A stretch of DNA of 64,000 bases, from positions 1 through 64,000 of the forward strand of contig NZ_AODE01000017.1 in assembly GCF_000525855.1 (NCBI RefSeq), in the 5' to 3' direction. The notes under the pieces are model-generated. The model searched no databases, was not told where the DNA came from, and saw only the letters and a list, made by a program, of their open reading frames with translations. Source of the DNA: Listeria cornellensis FSL F6-0969 (lineage in GTDB: Bacteria > Bacillota > Bacilli > Lactobacillales > Listeriaceae). This document shows positions 50,623 to 60,784 of this stretch, piece by piece. How positions within the stretch are numbered: position 1 is the first letter of the stretch; each line of letters starts with the position of its first letter. Made by a program: the position numbers and the translations under genes.

Positions 50623-52047
50623 TTATTTCGCCCCCTTCAAATCAAATGGATCGACAGACGCAGGCGTTTTCTTACCTTTTTTATCGTCGTGATCATGCGC
50701 AAATGGTCCAGCCTTAATTTCACGAATAAATAGCCATACAAGCACTATCGCGAGCGCTAAATAAATCGCTGAAAACGCAATGAGCGAGAATAATATCGCG
50801 CCTGCCGAGACGTTCGGTGAAACTCCGTCCGCCGTTGACATGTAGCCAAACACTACCCACGGTTGACGCCCAACTTCCGTCATGATCCACCCCATCGAGT
50901 TCGCGATGAATGGGAAAGCAATCATCGGAATCATCAGACGTAGATACAGTTTTGAAGTGGTTAATTTTTTGCGCCATGCAAGGAAAGCTCCCCACAAGCC
51001 AAACATAATCATTAACATCCCTGAAAGCACCATAATCCGGAAGCTCCAGAATGATGTTTTAACTGGTGGAATGTAGTTCATATCCGCCCCGAAACGATCC
51101 TTATACTTCTCTTGATACTCGGCCTGTAGCGATTTCATACCTTGCACGCTACCAGAGAACGTCGAGTAAGAAAGGAAACTTAACGCGTATGGAATATTGA
51201 CTTCCCACGTGTTTTTCTGATTATCAACATCAATCCCCGCAATCATCGTCCACGGTGCCGGATCGGCTGTATCCTCCCAAATCCCTTCCGTCGCCGCCAT
51301 TTTCATCGGTTGCGTTTTAACAAGATATTGCGCTTGTTGGTGACCACTGAAGGCCGTACCAAAACCACCGATAATAACGAGAACGAGCGCAATCTGGAAC
51401 GATTTTCGGAAAAAGTCCACATCTTGCTTTTTAAGTAATTTGTACGCACTGACCCCAGCTACAAAGAAGGCCCCCGTCGCGAACGCACCAAAGATAACAT
51501 GTGGGAACTCCACAAGTAACTGTCCATTCGTAATAAGCGCCCAGAAATCGTTCATTTCCGCACGACCATTAATTTCTTGGAACCCTACTGGATGTTGCAT
51601 GAATGAATTCGCCGCTAAAATCCAGAACGCGGAGAAAACTGTTCCAAGTGCAACAAGCCAAATACACATTAAATGTAATTTCTTGTTTAACCGGTCCCAA
51701 CCGAAGATCCAAAGTCCGATAAATGTTGATTCCATAAAGAAGGCAAGCAACGCCTCAATGGCAAGTGGTGCCCCAAATACGTCCCCTACAAATCTCGAAT
51801 AATCCGACCAGTTCATCCCGAATTGGAATTCCTGAATAATCCCTGTTACTACCCCTACCGCGAAGTTAATTAAGAACAAGTGTCCCCAAAACTTCGACAT
51901 TTTTTTATAGATTTCTTTTTTCTTCACAACATACAACGTTTCCATAAGAGCAACCATAAATACAAGTCCAATAGAAAGTGGTACAAATAAGAAATGGAAA
52001 ACGGTTGTTGATCCGAATTGAAGTCTAGCTAAGAAAAGCTTATCCAC
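50623..52047 (-). CDS. cydA: Cytochrome bd oxidase subunit I
   Basis: A 474-residue haem-bearing subunit. The GTG start at 52047 follows AAAGGAGGAAAAAAG; an upstream in-frame ATG at 52104 is less likely. His18 (VFHFLFVPLSIG) is the expected high-spin haem ligand, and the GRQPWVVFGYM segment near residue 400 is a CydA hallmark. The Q-loop is the short Firmicute type. First gene of cydABCD; a Rex-like site lies upstream. Confidence 0.95.
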   Translation of the reverse strand: MDKLFLARLQFGSTTVFHFLFVPLSIGLVFMVALMETLYVVKKKEIYKKMSKFWGHLFLINFAVGVVTGIIQEFQFGMNWSDYSRFVGDVFGAPLAIEALLAFFMESTFIGLWIFGWDRLNKKLHLMCIWLVALGTVFSAFWILAANSFMQHPVGFQEINGRAEMNDFWALITNGQLLVEFPHVIFGAFATGAFFVAGVSAYKLLKKQDVDFFRKSFQIALVLVIIGGFGTAFSGHQQAQYLVKTQPMKMAATEGIWEDTADPAPWTMIAGIDVDNQKNTWEVNIPYALSFLSYSTFSGSVQGMKSLQAEYQEKYKDRFGADMNYIPPVKTSFWSFRIMVLSGMLMIMFGLWGAFLAWRKKLTTSKLYLRLMIPMIAFPFIANSMGWIMTEVGRQPWVVFGYMSTADGVSPNVSAGAILFSLIAFSAIYLALAIVLVWLFIREIKAGPFAHDHDDKKGKKTPASVDPFDLKGAK

Positions 52048-52170
52048 CTTTTTTCCTCCTTTTGTGTTATTTGGGCGTTTAACCCTTTTGTTTAGCGTTA
52101 TCATAATTTGCCGATTGTATACTATACACGTTAATCGATTGTGAAAAACTGCGAATACTGTTACGGTTTC

Positions 52171-52188
52171 TTGTGTTTTAATTCACAA
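52171..52188. promoter_or_regulatory. Rex-type redox operator upstream of cydA
   Basis: TTGTGTTTTAATTCACAA matches the Rex consensus TTGTGAAnnnnTTCACAA except at the first AA. It lies about 125 bp upstream of cydA; another half-like TTGTGAAAAA is at 52138-52147. Rex would repress the bd operon at high NAD+/NADH and release it when NADH accumulates, as known in Bacillus. Confidence 0.65.
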
Positions 52189-52294
52189 ATGATTTTATAG
52201 GAAAATAAACATGTGAAAATCCCCTGTTTACCGTGAAAAGTTTCTATTTTCAGGCTTTGTCTATTTTCTCACATAAACCGGCATGCATAGCGAG

Positions 52295-52580
52295 CTACAG
52301 AAACCACCCTCTCGAAATTGTTGATAGTCTTAGGAAGCGTTCTCGGATTCCTTAGATTATCAATATGAGTAAGAGTGAAGCGATTATTCGTTCATCCACG
52401 CTAACAAATTTTGTCGAGGCTAACGGGTTTCTTTCGCATCTTCGGATAATTAGAATAAGTTTTACCTAGTTCTTATTCTATCTCATTTTGCCCTAGATTT
52501 GTTTAGTTCTTTTGGTTCTATTTTCATAAGGGAAAACGTGGAGGCTCGAAATGAGTCGGGTGGCTCCGTTGAGTGGCATC
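52295..52580. other. Non-coding region with several hairpins between cydA and tadA
   Basis: Two good inverted repeats: 52321-52336 with 52348-52363 (16 bp, two mismatches), and 52452-52459 with 52472-52479 (8 bp). Segments such as gtcgaggctaacgggttt and ccctctcgaaatt are inverted, diverged copies of parts of the tandem repeat at 53229-53473. No reading frame of note. It may be a decayed palindromic element or an unknown RNA. Confidence 0.45.
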
Positions 52581-52643
52581 AGTTTATTGCGCATTTTTTC
52601 ACATAAAACATCATAATGGATGTTAATTGCATTAAAATAGGTA

Positions 52644-53117
52644 TTAAGGCTTCTTTTGCTGTTTTTTCTTCGCGCGCAGATCTCGGAAAAAGTTCGTTAA
52701 GATGGCACCGCATTCATCGACTAGAATTCCTGATTCCACCTCGCATTGGTGATTGAAGCGCGGATCTTGAAGTAAATTCATGAGCGTTCCTGCTGTTCCC
52801 GCTTTTGGATCGGCGGCTCCGTAGTAAACTGTGCCAATACGGGAGAGTAGAATCGCACCGCTGCACATCGGACAAGGTTCGAGCGTGACGTATAGCTCCG
52901 CGCCTTCAAGTCGCCAAGCGTCTTGGTTTTTGCAGGCGTCTTGGATGGCTAGGATTTCGGCATGCGTGACGGCGTTTTTCGTCGTTTCGCGGAGATTATG
53001 CGCGCGTCCGATGATTTCACCGTTAAGTACGACAACCGCGCCGATCGGGACTTCCCCTTTTTCGCGTGCTTTTTCGGCTTCAAGTAAGGCCTCACGCATG
53101 TAGATTTCTTTTTGCAT
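52644..53117 (-). CDS. tadA: tRNA-specific adenosine deaminase
   Basis: A 157-residue enzyme converting A34 to inosine in tRNA-Arg(ACG). Zinc site and catalysis: HAEILAIQ (His and proton-shuttle Glu) and PCPMCSGAI (two cysteines). ATG 53117 with GAAAGGGGAAACATCC; the in-frame ATG at 53147 lacks a site. Located near cyd and the acyl-CoA synthetase as in L. monocytogenes. Confidence 0.95.
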   Translation of the reverse strand: MQKEIYMREALLEAEKAREKGEVPIGAVVVLNGEIIGRAHNLRETTKNAVTHAEILAIQDACKNQDAWRLEGAELYVTLEPCPMCSGAILLSRIGTVYYGAADPKAGTAGTLMNLLQDPRFNHQCEVESGILVDECGAILTNFFRDLRAKKKQQKKP

Positions 53118-53228
53118 GGATGTTTCCCCTTTCAATATCTTCTTCATTTTAGCATAGGTATGCGGTTTGTGCCTTTTATTTGCTTTGATTAGATTCGTGT
53201 AGTACCATGTATTAGTACTAGGTCACAA

Positions 53229-53473
53229 AGATGCTGAAGAAGCCCGTTAGACCCGACAAAAATTGTTAGAGGGCGCAGTGAAAACCTTCTTTTGGTTTTT
53301 ACGGAGGTCACGAAATTTTCGAGAGGCTAGCGCCTGAAGCTCGCTAAACAAGATGCTGAAGGCGCTCGTTAGCCTCGAAAAAAAATTGTTAGGGGGCGCA
53401 GTAAAAGTCCTCTTTTGACTTTTGCGGAGGCCACGAAATTTTCGAGAGGCTAGCGCCTGAAGCTCGCTAAACA
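53229..53473. repeat. Two tandem copies of a 122-bp palindromic repeat
   Basis: Copies at 53229-53350 and 53351-53473 differ at few positions and begin agatgctgaag. Each holds nested inverted repeats: outer cgttagcctcgaaaa / ttttcgagaggctagcg, inner AAAAGTC / GACTTTT. Most differences keep the pairing (for example aaaacc/ggtttt versus aaaagtc/gactttt), suggesting selection for the fold. Located between tadA and the acyl-CoA synthetase gene. Confidence 0.8.
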
Positions 53474-53545
53474 AGATCTCAAAGACACCCACCCGCAATC
53501 CACGTAAGAACAAAAAACGAACCTAAACCAAGGAGATGTTACGAA

Positions 53546-55128
53546 ATGAAATCAGAAAATTTAATTGCCCCTGAATTTTATAATATTACCGATGAGATTG
53601 CACAATTTGACTCGGAAAAGACAGCGCTGATTTGGCAGAATGAGGCTGGGGACGTGAAGGAATGGTCTTATCATCATTTGTTGGAGCAGGCGAACGGGTT
53701 TGCGAATGTGATGAAGGATGCTGGCATTGGAAAAGGCGACCACGTGATTGTAATGATGCCGCGCTTGCTTGAGACATACGCGGTTTATATGGGGATTTGG
53801 CTGACTGGCGCGATTATTATCCCAGCTCGGAGCTTTTAAAGGCGCATGATTTGGAGTATCGGATTCATCATGCGAACGTGAAAGCTGTGATTGCGGACGT
53901 GAGTTGTACGGCGGAGTTTGATAAGATTGTGGACGCGCCAAGTGTCGTGACGCGGATTGTTGTTGGGGCGGACCGCGCGCTTGACGGTTGGCTGGGTTAT
54001 GAGCGGTTGGTTGAAGTGGCATCGACGCAATTTGAGAAGGTAGCGACGCATAAGGATGACCCATGTTTGCTGGCCTTTACGTCAGGCACAACGGGGAATC
54101 CGAAGGGCGTGGTGCACGTGCACGGTTGGGGTTACGCGCATATTCGGATCGCAGCGGACCATTGGTTGGATATTCACGAGAGTGACACGGTTTGGGCAAC
54201 GGCTGGGCCTGGCTGGCAAAAGTGGGTTTGGTCGCCGTTCTTGTCTGTCCTCGGTAAAGGCGCGACGGGTTTCATTTATAGCGGTCGTTTTCGTCCCGCG
54301 AAACAGTTGGAACTTTTGCAAGATAAGAAGATTAACGTGCTTTGTTGTACGCCGACGGAATACCGTTTGATGGCGAAGGCGGATCACTTGGATGCGTATG
54401 ATTTGAGCGATTTGCGCAGCGCCGTTTCTGCTGGTGAGCCGCTGAACCGCGAAGTAATCACAGTTTTCCAAGACAATTTTGACATTAAGGTTCGCGATGG
54501 TTATGGCCAGACGGAGAGCACGCTTCTGATTGGGACGCTTGTAGAGTTTCCAATTCGTCCGGGTTCGATGGGCAAGCCGATTATGCCGGAGTACATGGCG
54601 ATTATTGATGAAAATGGCCAGCCTGTTGATGTCGGCGAAATTGGCGATATCGCGATGCGCAAAGATTTCCCTGCGCTATTCCAGGAATATTACAAAGAAC
54701 CTGAGCGTCTGGAAAAAGCGATTCGCGGCGATTATTTCGTGTCCGGTGACCGCGCGTACCGTGATGAGGACGATTATTACTGGTTCCAAGGTCGAAATGA
54801 CGATATTATTATTAGTTCGGGTTATACGATTGGGCCGTTTGAGGTGGAAGATGCGTTGACGAACCATCCGAGCGTGAAGGAAGTCGCTGTTGTGGCGAGT
54901 CCAGATGAGATTCGCGGCACGGTTGTGAAGGCGTTTATCGTTTTGAAAGATGGGTTTGTTGGGGATTCCGTACTTGTGAAAGAGTTGCAGAACTTCACGA
55001 AAGAACACACGGCACCGTATAAATATCCACGACGCATTGAATTCGTAGAAAATTTGCCAAAAACCGATTCTGGAAAAGTTCGACGCGTAGCCTTGCGCGA
55101 CGCAGAATTCGCGAAAATCTCACAATAA
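53546..55128 (+). CDS. Acyl-CoA synthetase (acetate-CoA ligase-like, AMP-forming), frameshifted
   Basis: An adenylate-forming enzyme activating a short or medium-chain acid to acyl-CoA. P-loop-like LLAFTSGTTGNPKGVVHVHG, A5 motif DGYGQTES, YFVSGDRAYRDEDDYYWFQGRNDD, and the C-terminal lysine in KTDSGKVRR. A missing base near 53824 (CCAGCTCGG for CCAAGCTCGG) splits the gene; repaired, the protein is about 527 residues. GGAGATGTTACGA precedes ATG 53546. Same neighbourhood (tadA) as the L. monocytogenes homologue. The acid used cannot be told. Confidence 0.87.
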
Positions 55129-55200
55129 TCGTTGCCAAATCGCGCAAAATTGGGTACAATCATTCCAAGTAACTTGCTTTTGAGAGAGGGAATGGTATAG

Positions 55201-55641
55201 ATGGAAACACGGTTTATAGAAGCCACCCAAACGCACGATTTGCGCCACCGCGTGCTAATTCCAGATCACCCAGTGGAGGCACTTGTCTACCCGGGAGATG
55301 AGGATCGGGCGACGTTTCATGTTGGGGTGTTTGATGACGACGGAAAGCTAGTTGCAATTGGGAGTTTTTACGAAGAATCAGACAGCCATTTTGAAGGCGA
55401 AAAACAGTATCGTTTACGCGGCATGGCGAGCGATTCCAACGCACGATTGCGCGGGCTTGGAAAAGCTGTGATTGTATTTGCGGAGGAAGAGCTGACGCGA
55501 CGTGATGCGGATTTACTCTGGTGTAATGCGCGCGTGATAGCGACTGGATTTTATGAGAAAATGGGGTTTTATTCGGTTGGAGAAGAGTTCGTGATTCCGA
55601 AGATCGGCAGGCATTATCGAATGGGGAAGGATTATAAATGA
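55201..55641 (+). CDS. GNAT family N-acetyltransferase
   Basis: A 146-residue protein with a GNAT fold: beta-strands LVAIGSFYEES and QYRLRGMAS, then the acetyl-CoA loop RLRGLGKAVIVFAEEE and LWCNAR...ATGFYEKMGFYSVGEEF. GAGAGAGGGAATGGTATAG precedes ATG 55201. It starts 72 bp after the acyl-CoA synthetase stop on the same strand, possibly one transcript. The acceptor is unknown. Confidence 0.88.
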   Translation: METRFIEATQTHDLRHRVLIPDHPVEALVYPGDEDRATFHVGVFDDDGKLVAIGSFYEESDSHFEGEKQYRLRGMASDSNARLRGLGKAVIVFAEEELTRRDADLLWCNARVIATGFYEKMGFYSVGEEFVIPKIGRHYRMGKDYK

Positions 55642-55802
55642 AGATTGGAATGCCTAGTGTGATTGGGCATTCCAATTTTTTTTATTGTGGGCTTTCAAAA
55701 AATTGTGATGAAGTCCAAAAATGTAGACCTCTCAACATGCTATACTTAAAGAGCCGTCTACCTCTAGAGACGAGAACAGCATCTAGGGAAGGAGGGTAGA
55801 TT

Positions 55803-56027
55803 ATGAATATCTTCACCACAATTCTTGCGCCGGTCATTGTTGGTTGTGTCCTTGCAGTCTTCAATCACTGGTTAGAGACACGACGCAAGAAAAAAGAACC
55901 CGTAGACGGTTTGCTAACCAAGAAAGAAGCCCCCATCTCCTTACCCGAGATGGGGGCTTCGCTTTGGGTAAATCATGAATATCTTTTCCAAGTTCATTAT
56001 AACATATCTATATGCATATGCATATAG
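55803..56027 (+). CDS. Fst-family type I toxin, locus 2
   Basis: Starts MNIFTTILAPVIVGCVLAVF, then HWLETRRKKK: a close relative of the toxin at 33578. The literal frame runs to 56027, through the terminator; if the A6 run near 55890 were A5 the peptide would end at TAG 55903-55905 after about 33 residues, the usual size, so the long tail is probably not real. The leader shares GCCGTCTACCTCTAGAGACG with locus 1 and its complement GTAGACGG lies at the 3' side. The -10 TATACT with TG extension is at 55741-55746. Confidence 0.75.
   Translation: MNIFTTILAPVIVGCVLAVFNHWLETRRKKKEPVDGLLTKKEAPISLPEMGASLWVNHEYLFQVHYNISICICI
55926..55960. terminator. Shared terminator of Fst locus 2
   Basis: Perfect 14-bp stem with a 7-nt loop, analogous in place to the one at 33704-33737. 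Confidence 0.8.
55926..55989 (-). ncRNA. Predicted antisense RNA of Fst locus 2
   Basis: TATAAT on the minus strand at 55996-56001 (weak -35) drives a transcript starting near 55989 whose 5' part (GGAAAAGATATTCATGA) matches the RNA of locus 1. It ends in the hairpin GAAGCCCCCATCTC/GAGATGGGGGCTTC at 55926-55960. Confidence 0.55.
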
Positions 56028-56043
56028 AATTTGTTTGTGATGT

Positions 56044-56576
56044 TTAATACGGAAATTTATATTTTTCATAATCATACAGCACGACAACCGTTACTTTATC
56101 ATTTTCATAATCCATTCCAAAACCTATCTTTTGATTCGTGTTAGAGTCCTGAAATTCAACCAGGTCGCCATATATCTCCGTACTTTTCTTTCTATAGTTA
56201 GCCCCATATTCCCGCTGAACGTCCACAAAACTACTGCCAATGCCGATTCCTTTTTTTGTCGTAAAATTTTGTCCATCAACCTTATCCCGGAGCTCCATAC
56301 ATACAATTTTTTTAGTTTTAGAATCTGTCGTCACAATAAAACTGTCTTTATCATCGAAATAATATACATTCCCTTCATCCTCGTTCGCAATTGCAAATTC
56401 GGGATAGTAATGTCTAATATACGATTCATCCATTCCGATAGTTAGTTTTCCAATCCCCTCGTTTTTTTAGCGAAGTGTCCTCAATAGGCCATACAATTTT
56501 TTATCCATAAAACACCCATATAGACAAGTAAACCTGTTAACAATATTCCAATAATCAATAATATTTTTTTCAGCAT
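56044..56576 (-). CDS. Membrane-anchored protein of unknown function, frameshifted
   Basis: The gene starts at ATG 56576 (GAGGAAGGTGAAAA upstream): MLKKILLIIGILLTGLLVYM, one membrane helix. The frame stops after about 31 codons; shifting gives PIEDTSLKKRGIGKLTIGMD and, after a G4 run read as G3, joins the longer open part (129 residues: MDESYIRHYYPEF...). The outer domain is acidic and ends YEKYKFPY. Two shifts mean either sequencing errors or decay. Its start overlaps the stop of the vanZ remnant. Family not recognised. Confidence 0.55.
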
Positions 56577-56821
56577 TTTTCACCTTCCTCAAAGTCATAT
56601 ACACTCCATTTCCGAAAAAGAGGCTTGCAGACGTAAAACATCGCGAACCCAATCATGCACGCCTGTCGTACTAAATATGAGATCATCCGCGTCGATAGAA
56701 TGCGGGATTGCTTGGTATAAAAGATTCTGAACCAGCTGCACCATCTCGATTGAAAATGTGAAAATGAGTGCTGTCTTTATCCAAATTCTGATATACACAT
56801 ACCAGAATGATAAAATAAGTT
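56570..56821 (-). pseudogene. VanZ-family remnant, N-terminus lost
   Basis: About 80 codons resembling the C-terminal part of VanZ-like membrane proteins: FTFSIEMVQL, DADDLIFSTTGV, then (after one frameshift near 56655) MIGFAMFYVCKPLFRKW. The open frame begins immediately next to the terminator of the downstream surface-protein gene, with no start codon or ribosome site, so the first half has been deleted or replaced. Confidence 0.6.
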
Positions 56822-56822
56822 A

Positions 56823-56861
56823 AACCCCCTCGATTTTCTCACAGAAAAAATCGAGGGGGTT
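56823..56861. terminator. Terminator of the LPXTG protein gene
   Basis: AACCCCCTCGATTT / AAATCGAGGGGGTT, a 14-bp perfect stem ending 14 bp before the stop of the surface-protein gene on the minus strand. Confidence 0.8.
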
Positions 56862-56874
56862 TTATTGTGTCTTC

Positions 56875-59800
56875 TTATTTCTTACGACGCAAGAATAACG
56901 CGCCGAGTGCGGCTAAAAATCCGCCAAATACAAGAGTTTTCGTGTTATCCGTATCGCCTGTTTTTGGTAAGTCTTTGATTGGCGTCACGGCTTGCACCGT
57001 TTTTGTCGGTTCTGGTTGTACTATCATGTGCACGGGTGCTACTGGTTTTACCGTATCTACTGGAACCACCGGATCTACTGGTGCGATTGGTTGTGCACCG
57101 ACAAGGACCGTAATCGTGTATTGTGTTTCGTTTCCGTCAGAATCAATGACGCTGTAGGTCACGTGGTAGATTCCTGGCACTTGCGTGTTGACATCATTCG
57201 ACACAATCGTAATGTGGCTCGTCAAGTCGCCATCTTCTAAATCTTCTGCGCTCACGCCTGCCATTGGATCAAAGGCTTGACCAAACGCTAACGCTTGATC
57301 ACTCGCATGAATCACTGGTTTCTCATTTGTCAGCACAGTCACCGTGTAGGTTTGCTCTGTGGTATTGCCATCCGAGTCCGTGATACTATAAGTCACGTGA
57401 TAGACGCCAGCTACATCTGGATTCACATCGTTCGCGATGATTTGTATGTTCGCGGTCACATCGCCATCTTCGGTATCCGTTGCTGTTATTCCTGCCATTG
57501 GATTGAAGGCACGTCCAGCTTTGAAACTGCTATCTTGTCCTTGGATCTCTGGTGCATCGTTACTTAGGATTGTTACCATGATCGTTTTTTCCGTCGTGTT
57601 TCCGTCCGAATCGAGGACGCTATACGTGATGTGGTATTCTCCTGGCACATCGATGTTAACGTCATTCGCAACGACTTTCACGTTCGCGGTCACATCGCCA
57701 TCCTCCAGGTCGTTCGCACTCACGCCAGTCATTGGATCGAGGGCACGATGCGCTTTTTGTGTAATGTCGCTCGCCGTGATCACTGGTTTCTCATTCGTTA
57801 GCACAGTAATCGTGACAGTTTGTTCCGTCGTGTTGCCGTCGCTGTCTGTCACGCTGTAGGTCACATGATATGTCCCTGCTTTAGAGGCATCGACATCATT
57901 GGCAGTAACCTTCACCTTGCTTGTGACGTCGCCATCTTCTGTGTCACTGGCAGATACGCCTTGCATTGCATCATACGCGTAACCCGCTTTGAAGGTTTGA
58001 TCGCTCGCGTGGATTTCTGGCTTGTCGTTCGTGCGGACATAAACATGACGTTTAATCGTTGTTGTGTTGTTGTCGGAATCAGTCACACTGTAAGTCACAC
58101 TATATGTCCCTGCTTGTGTCATATCGACCGTGTTACTCATCACCTTGATTTTACTTGTCACGTTGCCGTCTTCGAGATCGCTCGCCGTAATACCAGTTAA
58201 CGGTTCAAACGTATCACCTACTTTCAAATACACATCACTTGTCGTCAAAATAGGTGCGTCATTGGTGAGAACAGTCACCGTGATTGTTTTCTTAGTCGTG
58301 TTGCCATCCGAATCCGTCACACTGTAGGTCACATGATAGACGCCGGCTTTATCAATGTTAACGTCATTGGCAGTGACTTGGATTTTATTCGTCAGGTTGC
58401 CATCTTCAGTATCCGTTGCGGTCACAGCAGCTCTCACATCGAAAGCTTGATGGACACGCATTGTGATATTGCTCGCTTGAATCACGGGTGCATTATTACT
58501 TGTCACCGTTACCGTGATTGTTTTTGTGGTCGTGTTGCCATCCGAATCCGTCACACTGTAAGTCACATGGTACATTCCTTCTTGATTGGTATTCACGTCA
58601 TTCGCAATCACGGATACTGCTAGAGACAAGTCGCCATCTTCGGTATCATTGGCTGTCACGTCCGTATATGGATTGAAGGTTCTTCCTTTTTTCATTGTTT
58701 TATCTGTTGCGGTAATTGTTGGAGCATCATTGCTTGTCACGGTTACTGTGATCGTTTTCGCTGTTGTATTGCCATCGGAATCCGTCACGCTGTAGGTTAC
58801 GTGATACGTTCCTACTTTCGCCGTGTTAACATCGTTCGCTGTAATCGTGATTTTGCTCGTCATGTCACCATCTTCCACATCACTTGCGCTTACTCCTGTT
58901 AGTGGATTGAAGGCTGCTCCTTTTTTCATTGTCTTATCTGTTGCGATAATTGTTGGGGCATCATTGCTTGTCACGGTTACTGTGATCGTTTTCGTTGTTG
59001 TATTACCATCGGAATCCGTCACGCTGTAGGTTACGTGGTACGTTCCAACTCTGCTTGTGTCAACGTCATTCGAGGTCACTGTAATTTTGCTTGTTACATC
59101 ACCATCTTCTGTGTCACTTGCACTGACACCTACTAATGGATTAAAACTCACACCTTTTTTCATTGTTTTGTCTGTTGCAACAATGGTTGGTGCGTTATTA
59201 CTTGATACTGTCACCGTAATTGTTTTCGTTGTAGTATTGCCATCCGAGTCCGTTACACTATAGGTTACGTGGTATGTGCCTATCTTGCTTGTATCGACGT
59301 CATTTGCGGTCACTGTAATTTTGCTTGTTACATCACCATCTTCTGGATCATTCGCGCTTACATCTGTTAACGGATTGAAGGCAGTTCCTATTTTCAAATT
59401 TTTATCTGATGCGGCTATTACAGGTACTTCATTCTTGATAACTGCAACACTTGCATTCGCTGTATTGGCATCGTATCTCTGATCTGTAAAACCTAAATCA
59501 TAGTAGCTTGTGGCAACACTTGTCTGTGCAGAAGCTGTTTCTGTAATGCCTTTTAATCCAACACTTATTTTTGCAGTACTACCGTCTGAAATACTAGCTA
59601 CACTCACAGTTAATGAATGGGAGGCCGCGTCGTAAAGTACATCAGAAGTCGTCACACCATTTACGGTCACTGTGTCTGGAATATAATCTAATTCTTTTGG
59701 AAGTGGAATTGCTAAATTAACGTTCTCCGCTACCATTCCACCATTATTCGTTACATTAACAAGGTAATCTACTTGTTTTCCTTTTTTCACAGTTGGCTGG

Positions 59801-60526
59801 CTAAATGAATCTTCTACATTTAAGTTTGACGGAGAAGAGAAAACAATATTATCTAAATAATTACCACGCGTTAAGTCGCCTCCCGTTGAACTAATTGCTT
59901 TGAATTCAAATCTAGTTGTTGTTTGACCTTCTGGAATTGTATATGTTCCTTGATATTCCTTCCAAGCCTTGTTATCTGTAGACATTGTAGTCATCAATTC
60001 TAGCGATTGACCTGGAGCTCCAAATCTCACTTCTGCTGTATCAACCCCGTCGCGACCACGATGAGATACCTTCCAACGAATTTTTGTTCCTGGCGTCGTC
60101 TCTATATCTTGATAAAGTGCAGAAATCATTGTTGCATTTAGCTCAGCGTATTGATCTCCATCAGCCGCCTTCACTCCCTCATAATTTTTTTTGGAATTCA
60201 ATATTATTATCCGTTGCAGTCGTTTCCCATCCAGGAACTAGCGAAGCGTCAAACGTGCGACTAGTAGTTGAGATAGCTGGGTCTTCAAAACTACCATTAA
60301 TCAGTTTTATCACTTCTGCCGGTTGCTGTTTAAGGCTAGTTACATTTGTAGCACCGCTTCCTTTTAAAAGCGTAGCAGAATTCCCCAAATTGTACTCTGC
60401 TATTTTCTGTTCTGCTTTCATGGTATAATTTTGTGGAGTTTCTGTGCTCATAGCATGTGTCTGGATTGGTAAACTAGCACACATTACGAATGCCGCAGTT
60501 GCAATCCCCATTTTTTTAATCATCAT
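56875..60526 (-). CDS. LPXTG surface protein with ten 78-residue Ig/cadherin-like repeats, frameshifted near N-terminus
   Basis: Signal peptide from ATG 60526 (AGGAGGAAGTAAAATA upstream; MMIKKMGIATAAFVMCASLP). A lectin- or DUF642-like domain (INGSFEDP..., VPGWETT, YAELNA, YQDIETTPG) follows, then a DUF11-like domain (about 180-280), ten repeats with ASDxEDGDVTSKI, YHVTYSVTDSDGNTT and TITVTV motifs, and the sorting signal LPKTG with membrane helix and RRKK. A T8 run at 60185-60192 (T7 restores EFQKNYEGVKAADGD) splits the frame. About 1,217 residues after repair. Cell-wall stalk with a probable sugar-binding tip; the ligand is unknown. Confidence 0.87.
57093..59432 (-). repeat. Ten tandem 234-bp coding repeats
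   Basis: Ten units of exactly 78 codons; the GTYHVTYSVTDSDGNTTTKT block is nearly invariant, while the first half diverges toward the C-terminal end. The same unit length is used by the surface protein at 1-2982 although the sequences differ. Confidence 0.88.
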
Positions 60527-60784
60527 TATTTTACTTCCTCCTCTTATTCTTGTAATAACACTACATAAAATCATATCATTTACCAAAACAAAAAAAATAC
60601 AATACTTCGTGTGCGGGATAGATAATTATGTTTTTTTAGTCACAATTATAATTTGGATACAATCAAAAAACCGGAATATAAACCATATTAAAAATCAACT
60701 GGTACCCATGTCAAGGAAACCTAAAAAAAGAGACGCAACCAGTAAATTCTGATCACGTCTACTATTGATTTTTTGTATCCACAT

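Noticed and set aside
53247..53513. 88-codon minus-strand frame with an internal protein repeat
   Set aside because: It is the translation of the two 122-bp palindromic units, without start signals.
57093..59432. Regularly spaced near-identical blocks suggesting a CRISPR array
   Set aside because: The period is 234 bp, the blocks are in one continuous reading frame, and the differences are synonymous or conservative. These are protein repeats.
56867..59482. Plus-strand open frames across the surface-protein repeats
   Set aside because: They recur once per repeat in the antisense frame, have no ribosome sites, and exist only because the coding strand lacks certain codons.
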